Positions 38,801 to 51,489 of a stretch of DNA of 64,000 nt are shown piece by piece. The number at the start of each line of letters is the position of its first letter. Position 1 is the stretch's first letter. The stretch comes from Parelaphostrongylus tenuis (lineage: Eukaryota > Nematoda > Chromadorea > Rhabditida > Metastrongylidae): contig JAHQIW010000302.1 in NCBI GenBank assembly GCA_019055375.1, positions 124,001-188,000 of the forward strand, written 5' to 3'. The notes under the pieces were generated by a model. That model was not told where the DNA came from. It saw only the letters and a program-made list of their open reading frames with translations, and made no database searches. The position numbers and the translations under genes were made by a program.

Positions 38801-41800
38801 ATGAAATCGTTCGCCTATCTCGAACATATGATTTTATCAGATGATCCTGTGTTGTCATTGAGATCGAAGATCAAGCAATATGAAACAGTTTGCTAACAAA
38901 CCGTACGTTTAATCCAGTCAGTCAATATCATAATGACAGCCACAATCAGCGAGCTATCTCTTAATCTTTGCTGTTTTGCATAAAGCTTAGCAATGCAGAA
39001 GGCAGTGCAGAAACCGCATTATAATCAAATACTCATTGCCGGACTTTGCAGACTGAATTACTCAAGCTTTTTTGATGCACTTAATTGTACTCTATCCGTT
39101 TGCTGGCTAGCCATCGGAGTTATTCCAGTACACAGGCATCACTGTGATTTTGGAAAACTCCAACTCGAAAAACGGTGCGATTCTCCGATGCACAAAGTTT
39201 AACAATCGCTGCGTTCAAGACTTTTAAATACCGTAACACTGTCATGTCAGGATCACACGAGAAGGAGCGGAAAAACCTCGACTGCCACTCAACGTTCCCA
39301 TGAGTACATCAAATAGCTGTATTTCAAATTGACGTTTTGTCCATGCGCGAGTCCAACCACCGCCAGTGATCATGATTTCGAGGCAAAAAAGCGTCCGTTG
39401 GTTGACACGTGAAGCAATTGGTTTTCTTCTTTCAGTCTTCCAGGCAAGATTTTAGTAGGTGCCACAGTCTCATGCTTAGCACATTACAGTGTCCATAATA
39501 CCAATGATACAGCAAGAACGATTAGTGAGAAACTCTAGATTGTGACCGTGCTATTTCTCTACTCACAAAAACGGACGTCTGGGCGGATCGTTTGTTTTTT
39601 AAGGGTATAAAAGTCGACTTGATTACGAAATTATGAACTAAATAAATGCCTCCATAACCTCACTGAAAAACTACGGGGCCTACATTAGGAGGCTGTGGTG
39701 GTCAAATCGTTGAATTATTGAATTTATGCAATGGAGGATTTCGATTTCGCGTCATTTATCACGATGGAAACTTGCGCAATCCTATCAGTCCAGTTCTTAC
39801 AGAAATGTTTTGTATTTTGGAATCAAAGCTTGAGGTTGGAAATTTCAAACAGGAAAAGTCTTGAAAATATGACATCGAGACCAAAGATAAATTCTTATCC
39901 ACATCTCACACACATTCGTTTAGCTTGCCGGAGTCGGACTATTTTGGTAGAGAAAAAAATTTTCAGAAAACCTTTGTACTTTATCGAATCGTTACAGGTA
40001 TTCGATTGCGTTCTCATTTATGTTTGTCTCTGTGCTTATGACGTATCCGGCTACTATAGCCATCATAGCGGAGACATTTGGGCAATACTTGATCGAGGGG
40101 CTGAAACAGGTCCTTTCTGTTCCATTTCGTCGGGTTCGATTGAACATGTTATTGAAAATCAAAAAACTTTTTTTTGGCCTTTATTTAACTACCATCCTTT
40201 ATTTTATCGCCTCCAATTTCTGATTGTTTTAGGTCTATGAAATTGATGACGAGTGGGTTCCTATAGCTCAAAAGTTATTCGGTTTCAGTCTCCTCAGTAA
40301 GTTTATTTCGCGTTATCTTTTCGTTTTTGCCTTTATTTCTTGGAATTTCAACAATTTTTAGCAACCCAAACAAACTTAACGATCATAATCAAACGTACTT
40401 TTGCATGATTCAGAAGGCTAAATGAAAGCAAATAGAGTTTTTTCTAATTTTATCCATTGTCAGTTTTTCTTAGATCATTTGAATCTAATGTAATATTACA
40501 AACTGATTTAAAAAGTCACTTTCTTATAAAATATGCTCTTGTCATGGGCCTCCTTCAAAATAGGTGCAACGTACCAGAAAACTGATCGCTCGATTTGATT
40601 CGTATTAGTAAGATATTGCTCACGTAGGGTAGTAAGAAAGAATACTGTCAAAACTAGGTGGAACGCCATTTTTTTGATTTTTCAAAAATGTTTAGTGATA
40701 CCATGTTTTACTTCAAATTCTTTAATAACACATACCGCTTGCATCTCATCGCTCAGCTGTGGCCGTATCGGTCGCTTATTTTCCGTATAAAGTGTCTTTA
40801 ACAGTGATGTTTTATACCCAGTGATGTAGAGTAATGTGCAAAACTTTTGCGTGAAGCGGAACTAGAACTCGCGTTTCACCCCATGCGGGGCATGCTCTAG
40901 CCCGCGCTACACTGCTACGCCTGTTTTTCAACCACAGTGATGTTTTATTGAATTGGTAGTTTTTCGACACAGATATTTTCCCAATCCTAGTTCAGGAAAA
41001 GATACATTCTAGATTCTATGCTTCAAAGATTTTCGGGCGTATATCTTCGTTTATCTGGAGAGACGCTTCTTGGTTAGATGTATACAGTTAGAGCACATAT
41101 AATGAGTTTCTGTAAAGATATCTTGTTTTCTGTACTAACTGGATAGCACGAAGACTGTTTCTATCCAAGAGGATATTTGACCACACTTTTCTGCTATGCG
41201 AAACGGATTTTGCATGTTAGTCTCAATGCATTTGAACAGAGAAAAAGATTGAAGTTGATGGATGTAAGTTAACGCTTGTGAACTGTTTAGCTTTCTTTCA
41301 GTGGTCGTTACGTGGATAAATTTCTTCAGTCTGAGCAAATTCGCTGCGCGATTTCAAATTGTCGCAACTGTTGCGAAGCTCCTCTCCTGTTTTCTCATCA
41401 TCGCAACAGGATTCTATTACTATTTCATCAAAGGTAACATCTGAAGTTTTCGTTCATTTCATTTCAAACATCGTATTCTTGAGAAGAGTCTGCTGAGTTT
41501 TTTTTGCATTGTACTCAATTCAATGAGGCGAATTTGCATTCAATGACAGTTCTGTTGGTCTTAAATGGGAAGTAGCAATAACTTCAAAACACATGTATGC
41601 TTACGAAAATTTGCAATATCCGGGCACATGTAGTGGTGGCATAAGGTCACATCAAACATATCAGATGGTGACGATGGACGTTTTTGTCTTTGTAAAACTA
41701 ATGGGGTTTTTTGTTCCATTCATAAAAAAATTTTTTTGAAGAACATTTCTAATTTTCCAATATTCTCTATAGGACCTGTCTAATCGCTTATTTCTTAAGG

Positions 41801-44800
41801 CTCGCAATCATGAAAGAGAACTATGTCGAAGTCAACTTTCCTCATCAATCCGTCATCAATTAGCTCTCTTATTTCTTATTTCTTTGATGGCTTTTAGTGC
41901 CAGCTAAGAATAATTCACTTCTAATGACGTCATTTGATAGTTTACAGCAAACATGAGGAAAGCCGCTGAGCCTTTTGGCTCGAACAGCGTTATTAATCGA
42001 GCAAACAAATCAAGAACTGTTGAACTTACATTTTTTCCAATGAGTCTACAAGAGTTAATGCTTCATAAATTTATTTTTGGCGTTGTTAAGGATGGAAATC
42101 TAATTTACGTGATCCGATGAAGGGATCAAACTACAAAGTGGGAGATTTGATACTCGGCTTTTATGGTGGTTTATGGGCGTATTCGGGATGGGACGTGCTG
42201 AATTACAGTACAGGAGAAATCGCAAATCCAAGAAGGTAAATAATCACTGAACTAGTCGGATTGTCGTTGCAGTATGATGTCATTCTTTTCAATATCTAGC
42301 AAAAAAAAACGCTACTTTTCCGTTGCCTATGCGCATTTCCACCATTTTGAGAATAATGCGTTTTCTGCTTCCTGGAGTGTCAGTGGTCCTGCAATAGCCT
42401 AAATTCTCTAATGCTATACTCTAATTTCTGATAATGAAAATCAACTATGTTTCACGCTCGGTGTTTTTTGCTGGAAAGAATTACTCTGTAGACTTATAAG
42501 GATCATTCGATAGCTTGATTCTCGACAAATTGGTGTACTTGTTCTGGAAAGGGTTTCCTGGTGCGCTGTAGCAGCTAAAAGAAGATTGAATCTCACATTC
42601 AGCGCACAAATCTTGTCGGTTAGAGTGTGTGAGTGCTTGTGTTTTGAACGTGCGATTCCTAATCGTGCAGAGCGATCCACATGTGACGCGCAATTTTTGT
42701 TATCAAATCGGAGTTTCTTTTTTTCTTACTTTGACAGAAAACCTCCATAAAAAGACTTCCTCTACACGATCATAAGTTTTTCGTGCATAGAGTTAGGGTA
42801 CGTGAGTTGAGTGTTTAAAGCTTAACCATAGTAGTGGGTTCAATTGACAATATAAAATAAAAATAAGCCTACTTCCACCAAACAACAGAATAAGGATTTT
42901 TCCACCATTACTACAAACAACCTGGAATCTCTAGAACACGAAGAAAAAATCCCATATTATAATTTTATTTCCACTGCTATACCGCATTAAAAAAGCTTTT
43001 GTAGAGACAGAGTGCTGAGGCAAAGTTTTCCAGATCTAAACGATCGTTTAATACTAAAACTCTGGAGAAAAGCAAAAAGCGCGTTTTTCTTAAAATATAG
43101 AAGTGCACATAGACAACGGAAAACTATTTGAAAAATCATTCCATTCGACAAATAGAAAATAATAAGCATGTGTTAGGTTGACGTGAGTCCAAAAATATAG
43201 GCAACATTCGAGAAAAAACAACATTGTAGAATGGCTGGAAGGTTTTTATCAGACACGTTTTATTGTTTTATCATTGAAAATCGCATATATCTATTCTGTA
43301 GCATCCACTGCTTCTTAGAAAGTTATAAGTCGTCACCTAGAGTTTTTGGTGGAATTCAGATGTCGATTGCAGAAACATTCCGCTTGCATTGCTTTCCGGA
43401 ATTGCCACAGTTACGGCAGTTTACGTTTCCATCAACGTCGCCTATTTTGTAGCGCTTGATGTAGAAGCAGTAAAATCTTCAAATGCTGTTGCGGCTGTGA
43501 GTCAAATTGTTTTACGTTCGCAACTTAGATTCATTACCGCTTCTGCAAATAGCAAACTTTTCAGTTAGCCGAACACTCTCTCCTTTTTCAAATTACATCT
43601 CTCTCCCTCCATATATATTGTTGCCATGTGATATCAGGTCTTCAACTGAGTTTCCGAACTTGATCCAAAAATTCAAAAATACGTTTTTCCAAGTAATCGA
43701 CATTATCAAATAACATTAACTGAAGGATTTCCCGTGTACCTGGACGCAATTTCGCCAACGTTTCGGCAAGAAATCAGTTCCGCGCTCATAGAACGCAACA
43801 TTCTTTGTCTCGAAACTTCTCCTTGTCCACGCAGTGCTCCAGTGATTTGAAGAGATGGAAATCGGAAGGAGACAGGAGACAGTCGTCTGGCAAATACGGA
43901 GTATGATCCAAGTGCTCAACCCAAATCGGTCAACTTCCTCCTTGTTTTCTTGGCAACGTGTGGCTTTGCATTTTCTTGAAGCAAAATGACTTGGCGACGG
44001 CGGTGACGTGGAATTTTTGATTGCAGCGGTCCAGTTGATGACAATATCGCTGTGTTGATGGTCTGACTGGCTTGCAATAAGTCCCAATGAATCGTCCATC
44101 TCGGTCCAAGAGAATAATCAACATTGCTTTTCCCGTCACGGCTCCATTGTTAGACAAGTATGTGCAAAAATACAAAATGAGCGCGGAATTGATTTGCTGC
44201 TGGAGCGTTGGCAGAATTACATCCACGCAGACGGAAAGTACTTCAATTAATGTTATATGGTACTTTCGATTACTTGAAAAAATAGGTTTTTGAAATTTTG
44301 GACCAAGTTCCGAAACTTCGCTGGAGACTAATAAACAAAAGGTCTCGTTATGAATTTCTTCGTGTAGGCATAAGTGGCTAGAAAACAAAGTCATCGTCAA
44401 TATATAATAAGTCTACCTATTATTTTCAATAAAAATAGAGCTGCACTTTATTTCAGTTGTTCAGCCAAGCTACGCTGGGTTCGTTGGCTAATGTCATACC
44501 ATTTCTCATTGGTGTGCTGTTGGTCGGATCGCTTAACAGCAATTTATTCTCCGGCAGCAGGTTGGGTGAACAGTCATACCTAGCCATCAATACAAGAAAT
44601 CGTGCACTTTTATTCCAAACCGAACGAATTATAAAGCTTACTATAATAGTTAAAATCACTGGCAAAGTCACAAAATTCCATACCAGAGAACTCCATACCA
44701 CCTGTCGTGTTCCTATGTTTCACTTATAAATAATATAAAAATTCTGAATTTGGTCCGAGCTCCACTAAATTTCGTGAAAGTAGAGCTAGGTATAGGTTAG

Positions 44801-47800
44801 AGTAGAGGGTGATTTGACATTATCGTTCGTAGAACACTCGCACCAAGATCAAAACAGCAAGAAGCCATATAGTAAAGCTCGTAGTGATTATTTTTTGATA
44901 TCCTCAGATACATGTACGCTGCTGCTCGTCAAGGACATCTTCCCACGTGCTTCAGTTGCGTGAACGTCGCAACGGAGTCGCCAAGGGTAGCTGTTATCAC
45001 TCAAGTAAGGTTGTTGCTATTTTCTTTACTCATGTTTACAATAGTGAACATGTCTATAAACCTATGCTAGTTATTCAGTTGTTCTACTGTCACACAATCT
45101 GGGCACGAACTGAACCAATTACAATGAATTTTGACACTGACCAGTCGGCAGATCAATGTTACAGGCATATAACTGAAATAATCACATTGTCATTATCATG
45201 TCCTCAAGGGAGCAAACTGAGTACAACTGATTCATTTGAGCTTGATTAATATGATATAAGGATTTCACAACCTACCAATACTAGAAAAAGTTCCATTCTG
45301 TGAAGTTGAACAGCCTATTACTTGGTTTTTGTAGAGCTGTCTCACAGTTTGAACATCACATATAATTTGCTCCACTGCCTGATATCTCACATATTAGAAT
45401 TACTGAAGCTATTTGGTTTTACTAAAAACCAAATTATCACTGCTTACAATTTCTTGTGCGCTCATGAGAACAGTGGTTGGACGTGCCCTGCGACACACTG
45501 CACCAATCGTCGTGGAATGTTAGTTCAATAACATATTTCGGAGTAACCAAGCCTTCCACTCCTCCAAGCTCGCCATACTAGTAGTAAATTTGTCTAGAAA
45601 ATAAAATATCCAACATCAGATGAAGCTATTGTATAGGTCAGATATGTGTTCGCTCAACTTTTTGATGCTCTCTGGAATCGGATTGATGACGCTTTCCTCA
45701 AATATTGTTGAATCCTGAGTGCTTTATCCTTTCATGCTTTGGAATTCCCTTATCGAAGTTTAAATACTTCGAAAATCATAAGAAAATCTTGCAATTAAAG
45801 TGCGCGAAACGATTTCAGTCAGCTTTGGCGATGGCGATATCGTTTGTGGGCGATCTCGATGCGTTAATTAGCTACGTGATGTTCGGCTTCTGGGCGCAAC
45901 GTGTGTTCACCTTGATCGCGCTTCTCATCATTAGACACACTCGCATTCCGGTTCATGCGGAAGCTGTACGCGTTCCATTATGGTGGTAAGTGAAATCATG
46001 ATTTATTAACACAATATATGTGATTATAATTTCACAACACTGATCTAAAGTGACCCCATGAGCTTGACGATCGGCAATGTTTTTGCAATAATTCTACTCT
46101 TTGTTGACAACAGAGAGCTCTATACGCTTCCCATTCGTTCCGGCGCGAAAGAATATTTCTAAAGGTGCGTGTAGTAATGAATAGTTCGGAAAATTGCTGT
46201 TATGTTTGGAGATAAAACGTTGGCTTGATAATGTCTAGCAGTTAGGCCTTCTTAGTTCTTACTTAAGCCACAGATAATTGACAAGATAATCTTTTTGTAT
46301 TGGTAAATTTCTTGAAACAGAAGAAAGTGGAAGAAAACGTGAAGTCTCTGATCTTGTGCATTTCATTCTGGTTCCTGGATTGAAATAAAGGGGTCTATTT
46401 CAATGCTAAATGATTAACCACTTCGTCAGGTATTCTTCGCACACAGAGCAATCCTTCAAATGCTACGTCAAGTGGTTAAGTGGTTTCCAAAAAGACCCAA
46501 GATTTTTTTCATTCTTTCCTTTCTGGGAAGGGTACACAGAACGACGTCTAAGGATGTCAGTTCATCGCACCATTTCCTGCATCATACAGAAAACTTACAC
46601 TTAAATGGATGTACGTAGGTATTGGGCCCCAACCAAACACAAGAACTTCTTGGGCGAAATGTCGGGATAAAAGTTAATCTGACTAATTGTAATAAATTCA
46701 AGAATAGCAGAGCTATTGAGAAGAGAGGAGTGTTTTGAAGCAAGATAAAAATAAGAAATCCATACATTGCTCTGATTTCGAATTCTCAAGTCAAAGGCAA
46801 TTTTGAAGATGCCTAGAGTCATTGCCAGGTTTTGAACAGAAGAGAAAACTTGCTCATTTAATTGAATAAGTGATCAAAAATGGCTAACGAACAAATCTAA
46901 GCCAGAACATAGAGAAGGAATAGAAAATCCCACTTTGTTGTAGAACCAAGTAGAGCCCAGAGGAGATGAGTGACAATTGGTTATTGATTTTCCTCATCTC
47001 TTCAAATTGATATATAACAAGTTGTTACAGTTTCCCCTACCGTGATTTGTGTAATCACTAGGTACTTTTTCCACAAAGGAAAATGTCGAATGGTATTTTC
47101 ACGAGTTTATGGCGATCATAGTTAATCATTGACATCTTTCAGTATCTACGCGTTCCTGATAGTTACTGTCGCTTTGGTGGTGATTCCGATTTTCCAAGAA
47201 TTTTCTTCCACCTCGTTGGCTATCGGGATCTGTTTTGTTGGATTCGCCTTCTACTACTTGTTCGTTTTTTTCGAACAAGCTACCGCTCTGGATACGTGTT
47301 CTGAATGGTATGCGCAATATAATCCATAAAATTGTAAATGTAAATTGTCAAATCAAAATGGCATGAAGTTTTCAAAAGAAAAATAAATGATGTGTATTCT
47401 CTTCTTTCCTTATCTTCCTTTCAAACCTGCAGTTTTTCAAAGCTAACCTCTCCTCGTGGTCTAAAGACCACATCTTAGTAAATCGAAGGTGACCATGGAA
47501 ATAGAAATAGACCACATCTTAGGAAATCGAAGCTTTTGCCTGACCGATTTCGCTGTTTCTTAAGTTCTACACGGGATCAGGCCATAGCCTCTTTCGCGCA
47601 ACGTTCCGTTTTTTCGCGGAAAGGAAAGAAAGCCGAGCTATTTAAACCACAAAGCCCCAGATCTACCCTAAGCTGGATTTATTCAAATCATTAGTGGCTC
47701 TTAGGAAGATACCGCTGTCGACAACATAGACGAAGAAAACGATTGGCTTGTTGAATATCTTCACGTTAACGCTATGAAAGCCGAGAGTCCTAAAGTCATG

Positions 47801-50800
47801 AAGAGGCGCTTGTCTCCGCACACACTCTGGTTGATACGTCAACGTGGAATCGCACGAGCTATGGGCAACCGAAACCTTACGTCCGACCTTGCGATTCGCT
47901 GCAAACAAGCGATTGAAGAAGACCTCAAAGAGGGATGAGCAGCAGTCATGGCAGAAGCTGCAGAAGCTGGGAAGAGCATTCGCAAAGCACAGCAAAGCTT
48001 CGCCAACTACGGACCAAAATGACTGCACTCCGATGCCCTGACGGGACACGTACGGCTTCCAAAAAGGGCGATGGACAAAACCATTCACCAGTACTACGTG
48101 GATCACTTCACTAGCCATGCCCTCTTACCGTCATATAAATTGAAAAAAGATGAATCTGTCGTTCTTCCGGTCCTCCTTACCGAAATCCGACATGCTATGT
48201 CGTCGGTGAAAAACAGAACAACGCCCGGTCCAGACAGGATTAGACCAGAACACCTAAAGAACTACCGCCACTTCTCATTAACACCCTGGCTCGGCTCTTT
48301 ACATGCTACCTGTCAGAATGCAAGGTTTCCATTCTATGGTGAACCAGCAAGACCGTGTTGTTGTTCAAAAAGGGAGACCTTCACGACATAGGCAATTATC
48401 GCCCAATCTGCTGGGTGTCCGTTGCCTGTAAACTCTTCACTCGAGTATCCTGAACAGGGTTGACAGCACATTGACCGAAGGATCAACCATGCAAACAAGC
48501 GAGGTTCCAAAAAGGATTTAATACAATAGACACATCCACACGATTACAAGACTCATTAAAGTTTCACGAGTACAAAATACCGCTCTGGCTGACTTTCATC
48601 GACCTGAAGAAAGCCTTTGATTCAGCGGAAACAGAAGCGGTTATAGAGGCTCTGGATGATCACTACTCGGTAGATAATGATCCTTCTTGAGCTACATAAA
48701 GATTTCACGACCAAAATATCTCCATTCTACAACAAATATTACCATCGACGTAAGAAGAAGAGTTTGGCAAGGCGATACAATTTCGCCAGAATTATTCACT
48801 GCCATCTTCCAAAATGTCATGCGAGCATTAGAACGGGACGATATGTGAATGAAAATTGACGGTTGACAATTAAATCATCTTTGTTTTGCTGATGATATCG
48901 TTCTCATACAGCAAGCATCAGCCAAGCAGAACGAGCGTTGACCATTTCGACAACGCCTATGGTATTATTGCTCAACTAAATCTAACGAAAGCGATATCCA
49001 TGAGGAACGGATGGGTTTTGAATGCCCATTTACGTTCAACGGAACGACAATTTCCGAATGCTCCAGTTACGTCTATCTAGGTCGTGAAATCAACTTGATG
49101 AATCACCTCGCTCCAGAGTTGAGCAGGAGGGAACGAGCGGCTTGGAGAACGTTTAAGAGCATCAAAGATAGTGAAGAGGACAAAGAACATCCGACTCCGT
49201 GCCCACCTTTTCGACTCGACAATTATCCCTGCCCTAACGTATACAACAGAAACCTGGTCGCTAAGATAGCAGGATGAAAGATCACTTGAAGTTATCGAAC
49301 GCGCAGTCGAAAGGTCGGTGCTAGGAGTATCCCGTATCTCGCAAACGAGAGAAAGGATCCAAAGTTCCGACCTACGTCAACGATCGAAAATCGGAAACGC
49401 CGTTCTACACACTAGAATATCAAAAATAGGGTGGGCCGGACACGTGATGCGCTACAACGATAGCTGATGAACGTTACCGACTGGATTCTTCGAGACATTA
49501 GGCGCTCTGCACGAAGACCACCGACCTGTTGGTCCGATTTCTTCACGAAAGGTATAGAAGAAAGATATGATGCTCAGCGAATCCCTAGAGCGAGGAATAC
49601 CCACTGGGCTGCTCTTGCACGTGCTAGGGAAAAATGGAAGTGTTACTGGTACGCGCTCGAGTTACTCGACGATCAACGAGACGACAGGCAATACAGGTGG
49701 ACTTATTTTTGATTGGTTATACTTCTTCGTCGTTCTCCTTATTACAGAACAAAATTATAGCGCATGAATGCAGTGTCGTGGTCATTCTGTCTTTCGGCGT
49801 GAAGTGTGTCTTGTGGAACCAGCAATCCCTCTAGTATCTTTTAGTGCATGATTATATGAGGTTATCGCCATGATATCTGTGGTAAGTAAAGGATGAGAGG
49901 AGAGGATGCCCGTCAGGTAAAATGCTGGTTAACCCCCACCCAAGACGCTCCTTTGCAATACGCTCGTCGAACGCCTTAGCTCGGCCATATATAGAAGTGC
50001 TAGGAAAATCGAAGTAGCCAGCCTTCGACAAAATTCGTAACGAAAAAGAAATCCCGAGAAGCAGTCAGGATAACATGCGAAAGGACTGGAAATTTTGGTA
50101 AAGTGAATGCAAAGAAAGAAAGGATTGCTTTGAGCAGTAGATGTGATGGCTTGTCATTTAAAATAATTGTAAATAATATGACGTCATTGTTGTTATAATC
50201 CTGATCATGCTCTTATAAGTTTGTCAGAAAAAATATAAAAGTCATGAAACTTCAAAGACAGCTGTATATTCTACTACAAATTATCTTTTACGCTGTCGTC
50301 GAAATTATGATATAAAGCTTCGCTGATATGTTTCTAGTGTTTTCCAAACTTACTCTAAATTTTTATACGTTTTGTGAAGATCTATTTTGCTTGGTACATA
50401 GATCGGAACATTTATATATCCTAGACCGTACCACATTCGTTTGCTGCATCATCTTTGACTGCCTCCCAGATGTCAAACCGGGCGTCGGCGTCACTTTACT
50501 GTCGTCGTCGATTTCAACACAAGCTCTGCTCCCCGTGAGGTAAACTCTCTCTCAACAGGACTCCCAACCATTTTCAGAATGATTCATTCTAATAGACAAA
50601 TTTCCTGGTAAAAGTTGGAAGGAGAAAAGGTCACTTTTCCTCATCTTTATCTTCGCAAAGCTTAATCATAACCTTACATTAGGAAAAAACTTTATTATAC
50701 GTTCAAAAAAAGTCGTTCAGAAATATCTATGGCCTCAGAATGTTACAAGAATGAGAATGTGCATATATGCTAGTTATTTCAGGCTATCGGCTTCACAACT

Positions 50801-51148
50801 TTCGGAAGAAGATTCAGTTCTTGATCTCCATTCTGACGAAAAAAATGTGCTCTGTCGCAATACCAGTTCAGCGGGTTTCAAATTGTTGTGAGTGATTGCA
50901 TGAAGTTTAAGTAGAAGATTCGTACGCATCTAAGGCGTACCATTTACTACTCAGTGTCATCTATGTGGTCACTCTTTAGATAATCTTCATCCGTGCAATG
51001 CTGCATGGTCAAATCAATATTTCTTCTTAAAGCTTTCCAAATAACAGAATGATCGAAATTCCATCATAAGTTAAGTCCAAAATGTAAATTCGCGAAACAA
51101 ATTTTCAGTGTACCTTCAACGTTGGTGGATCTGATGTCCGACGTGTAA
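35827..51148 (+). CDS. SLC7 (LAT/AAT-type) amino acid transporter, 16 exons
   Basis: Predicted 12-TM APC-superfamily amino acid exchanger of the plasma membrane. Exons that join in one frame: 35827-35927, 37820-37884, 38028-38106, 39998-40109, 40233-40296, 41302-41433, 42091-42235, 43373-43496, 44457-44560, 44908-45004, 45819-45985, 47143-47307; then a small exon 47433-47458 and tail exons 50470-50539, 50783-50887, 51109-51148. The sum is 531 codons plus stop. Visible family marks: GSGIF in TM1 (residues 22-26), ALVYIELGT (57-65), AGCDFAY (70-76), GLWAYSGWDVLNY (211-223), and SLNSNLFSGSR followed by YMYAAARQGHLP (about 299-321). The start at 35827 follows ATTTCAG by two bases, which suits spliced-leader addition. 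The loop after TM3 (about residues 110-135) has no cysteine, so no disulphide partner site for a CD98-type heavy chain is seen. If exon 12 is read through, the protein stops at 47329 (458 aa). Resembles C. elegans AAT proteins; which one is not decidable here. Confidence 0.88.
37436..37620. repeat. Body fragment of the same SINE-like family, transporter intron 1
   Basis: Shares AGCGTTGATCAGTCTCTG and GATGTATCAAGTCACTGCTG, then a TATCCTCCTAGATAAGTC stretch, with the copy at 10.9-11.2 kb. The tRNA-like head is not seen. Confidence 0.5.
40815..40935 (-). repeat. tRNA-like element copy in a transporter intron
   Basis: Carries the family edge GATGTAGAGTAATGTGCAAA (40822 on) followed by a - strand tRNA-like stretch with B box GAGTTCTAGTTCC. 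Lies between transporter exons 40233-40296 and 41302-41433. Only one edge is clear. Confidence 0.5.
43716..44140 (-). pseudogene. Mariner transposase C-terminal relic inside a transporter intron
   Basis: Frame-shifted - strand sequence recalls the C-terminal third of mariner transposase. It shows a QLDR-type stretch (CHQLDRCNQKF), a QENAKPH-like catalytic block, PSDFHLFKSLEH-like and KxRDKE-like segments, and a terminal FLAETLAKL-like helix. It lies between transporter exons 43373-43496 and 44457-44560. The - strand frame stays open up to 44400, but I cannot match the part beyond 44140 with confidence. Confidence 0.65.
47433..47458 (+). CDS. Candidate 26-nt linking exon of the transporter
   Basis: The acceptor CCTGCAG at 47426-47432 is followed by 26 bases that read FSKLTSPR in phase. 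It takes two bases from exon 12 (ending 47307) and leaves one for the exon at 50470. The donor (GTCTAA) is poor; a donor three bases earlier (GTGGTC) would keep the same phase. It is supported only by phase and position, and it is the weakest link in the long form of the protein. Confidence 0.4.
47458..47545. repeat. Local imperfect tandem duplication
   Basis: AGACCACATCTTAGTAAATC at 47465 recurs about 41 bp later as AGACCACATCTTAGGAAATC. It lies between the candidate linking exon of the transporter and the RTE relic. Confidence 0.6.
47690..49715 (+). pseudogene. RTE-type non-LTR retrotransposon relic (reverse transcriptase, 5' truncated)
   Basis: Broken reading frames on the + strand follow the RTE reverse transcriptase order: a linker region at 47700-48000; the RT start at 48071 with HAMSSVKNRTTPGPDRIRPE; the IDLKKAFDS palm motif near 48600; LCFADDIVL with the catalytic FADD at 48885-48896; YVYLGREINLMN near 49065; then the C-terminal block around 49300-49712 with IGWAGHVMRYND, a Trp-rich ARAREKWKCYWYALE and DDQRDDR at the end. 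Several frameshifts and in-frame stops show it is dead. The AP-endonuclease domain is missing, as expected of 5' truncation. It lies inside a transporter intron, in the same orientation as the gene. RTE elements of this kind are very common in strongylid nematodes. Confidence 0.9.
50470..51148 (+). CDS. Tail exons of the transporter, C-terminal cytosolic domain
   Basis: Three short exons join cleanly: 50470-50539 (donor GTAAAC), 50783-50887 (acceptor TTTCAG, donor GTGAGT) and 51109-51148 (acceptor TTTTCAG, ends in TAA). They encode about 71 hydrophilic, Ser/Asp/Glu-rich residues, including LSASQLSEEDSVLDLHSDE, and end LMSDV. No stop falls inside the frame across all three junctions, and GC rises above the flanks. 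I assign them to the upstream transporter because the first exon needs one leading base and the candidate exon 47433-47458 supplies it. The total of 531 residues is usual for this family. The C-terminal SDV could bind a PDZ domain; C. elegans AAT-6 is reported to bind the PDZ protein NRFL-1. A separate small gene is the alternative. Confidence 0.7.
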
Positions 51149-51448
51149 CAGATTTCAACGCCTTATCTCAAAGTCGTCTTCCCCATTCTGGCCTTATATG
51201 GCAGTATTCAGGATGTTGTCATGACACAATGATCTCAGCTCTTCATGCTGGATTTTTGTGTAGTGATGAAACAAGTCGCGCAGGTTATTATCTCATGATT
51301 GGGAGAGTAGATCAATTAACATGTTCGTGTGCAAAAATGTTATTATATTAGTGAAAGAGAGTAAATTTCATATATGTATTGGTTGAGTTCAACACTTGAA
51401 GAATTGTCATAGAGGATGTTTTAAGCCGGTACGATTGCAGCTTACGTA

Positions 51449-51482
51449 AGTTTCGCGGTTTCGCCCGTCTCATCAGAGCCAC
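51449..51482 (-). other. Hammerhead-ribozyme-like core (canonical CTGATGAG...CGAAAC)
   Basis: The - strand reads GGCTCTGATGAGACGGGCGAAACC. It has the invariant CUGAUGA and GAAA boxes with a very short stem II region. No element coding region is attached. Folding beyond the core was not verified. Confidence 0.4.
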
Positions 51483-51489
51483 ACGCCCC

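Noticed and set aside
39731..40240. 169-codon + frame
   Set aside because: It overlaps transporter exon 39998-40109 in a different frame; the conserved protein is in the other frame.
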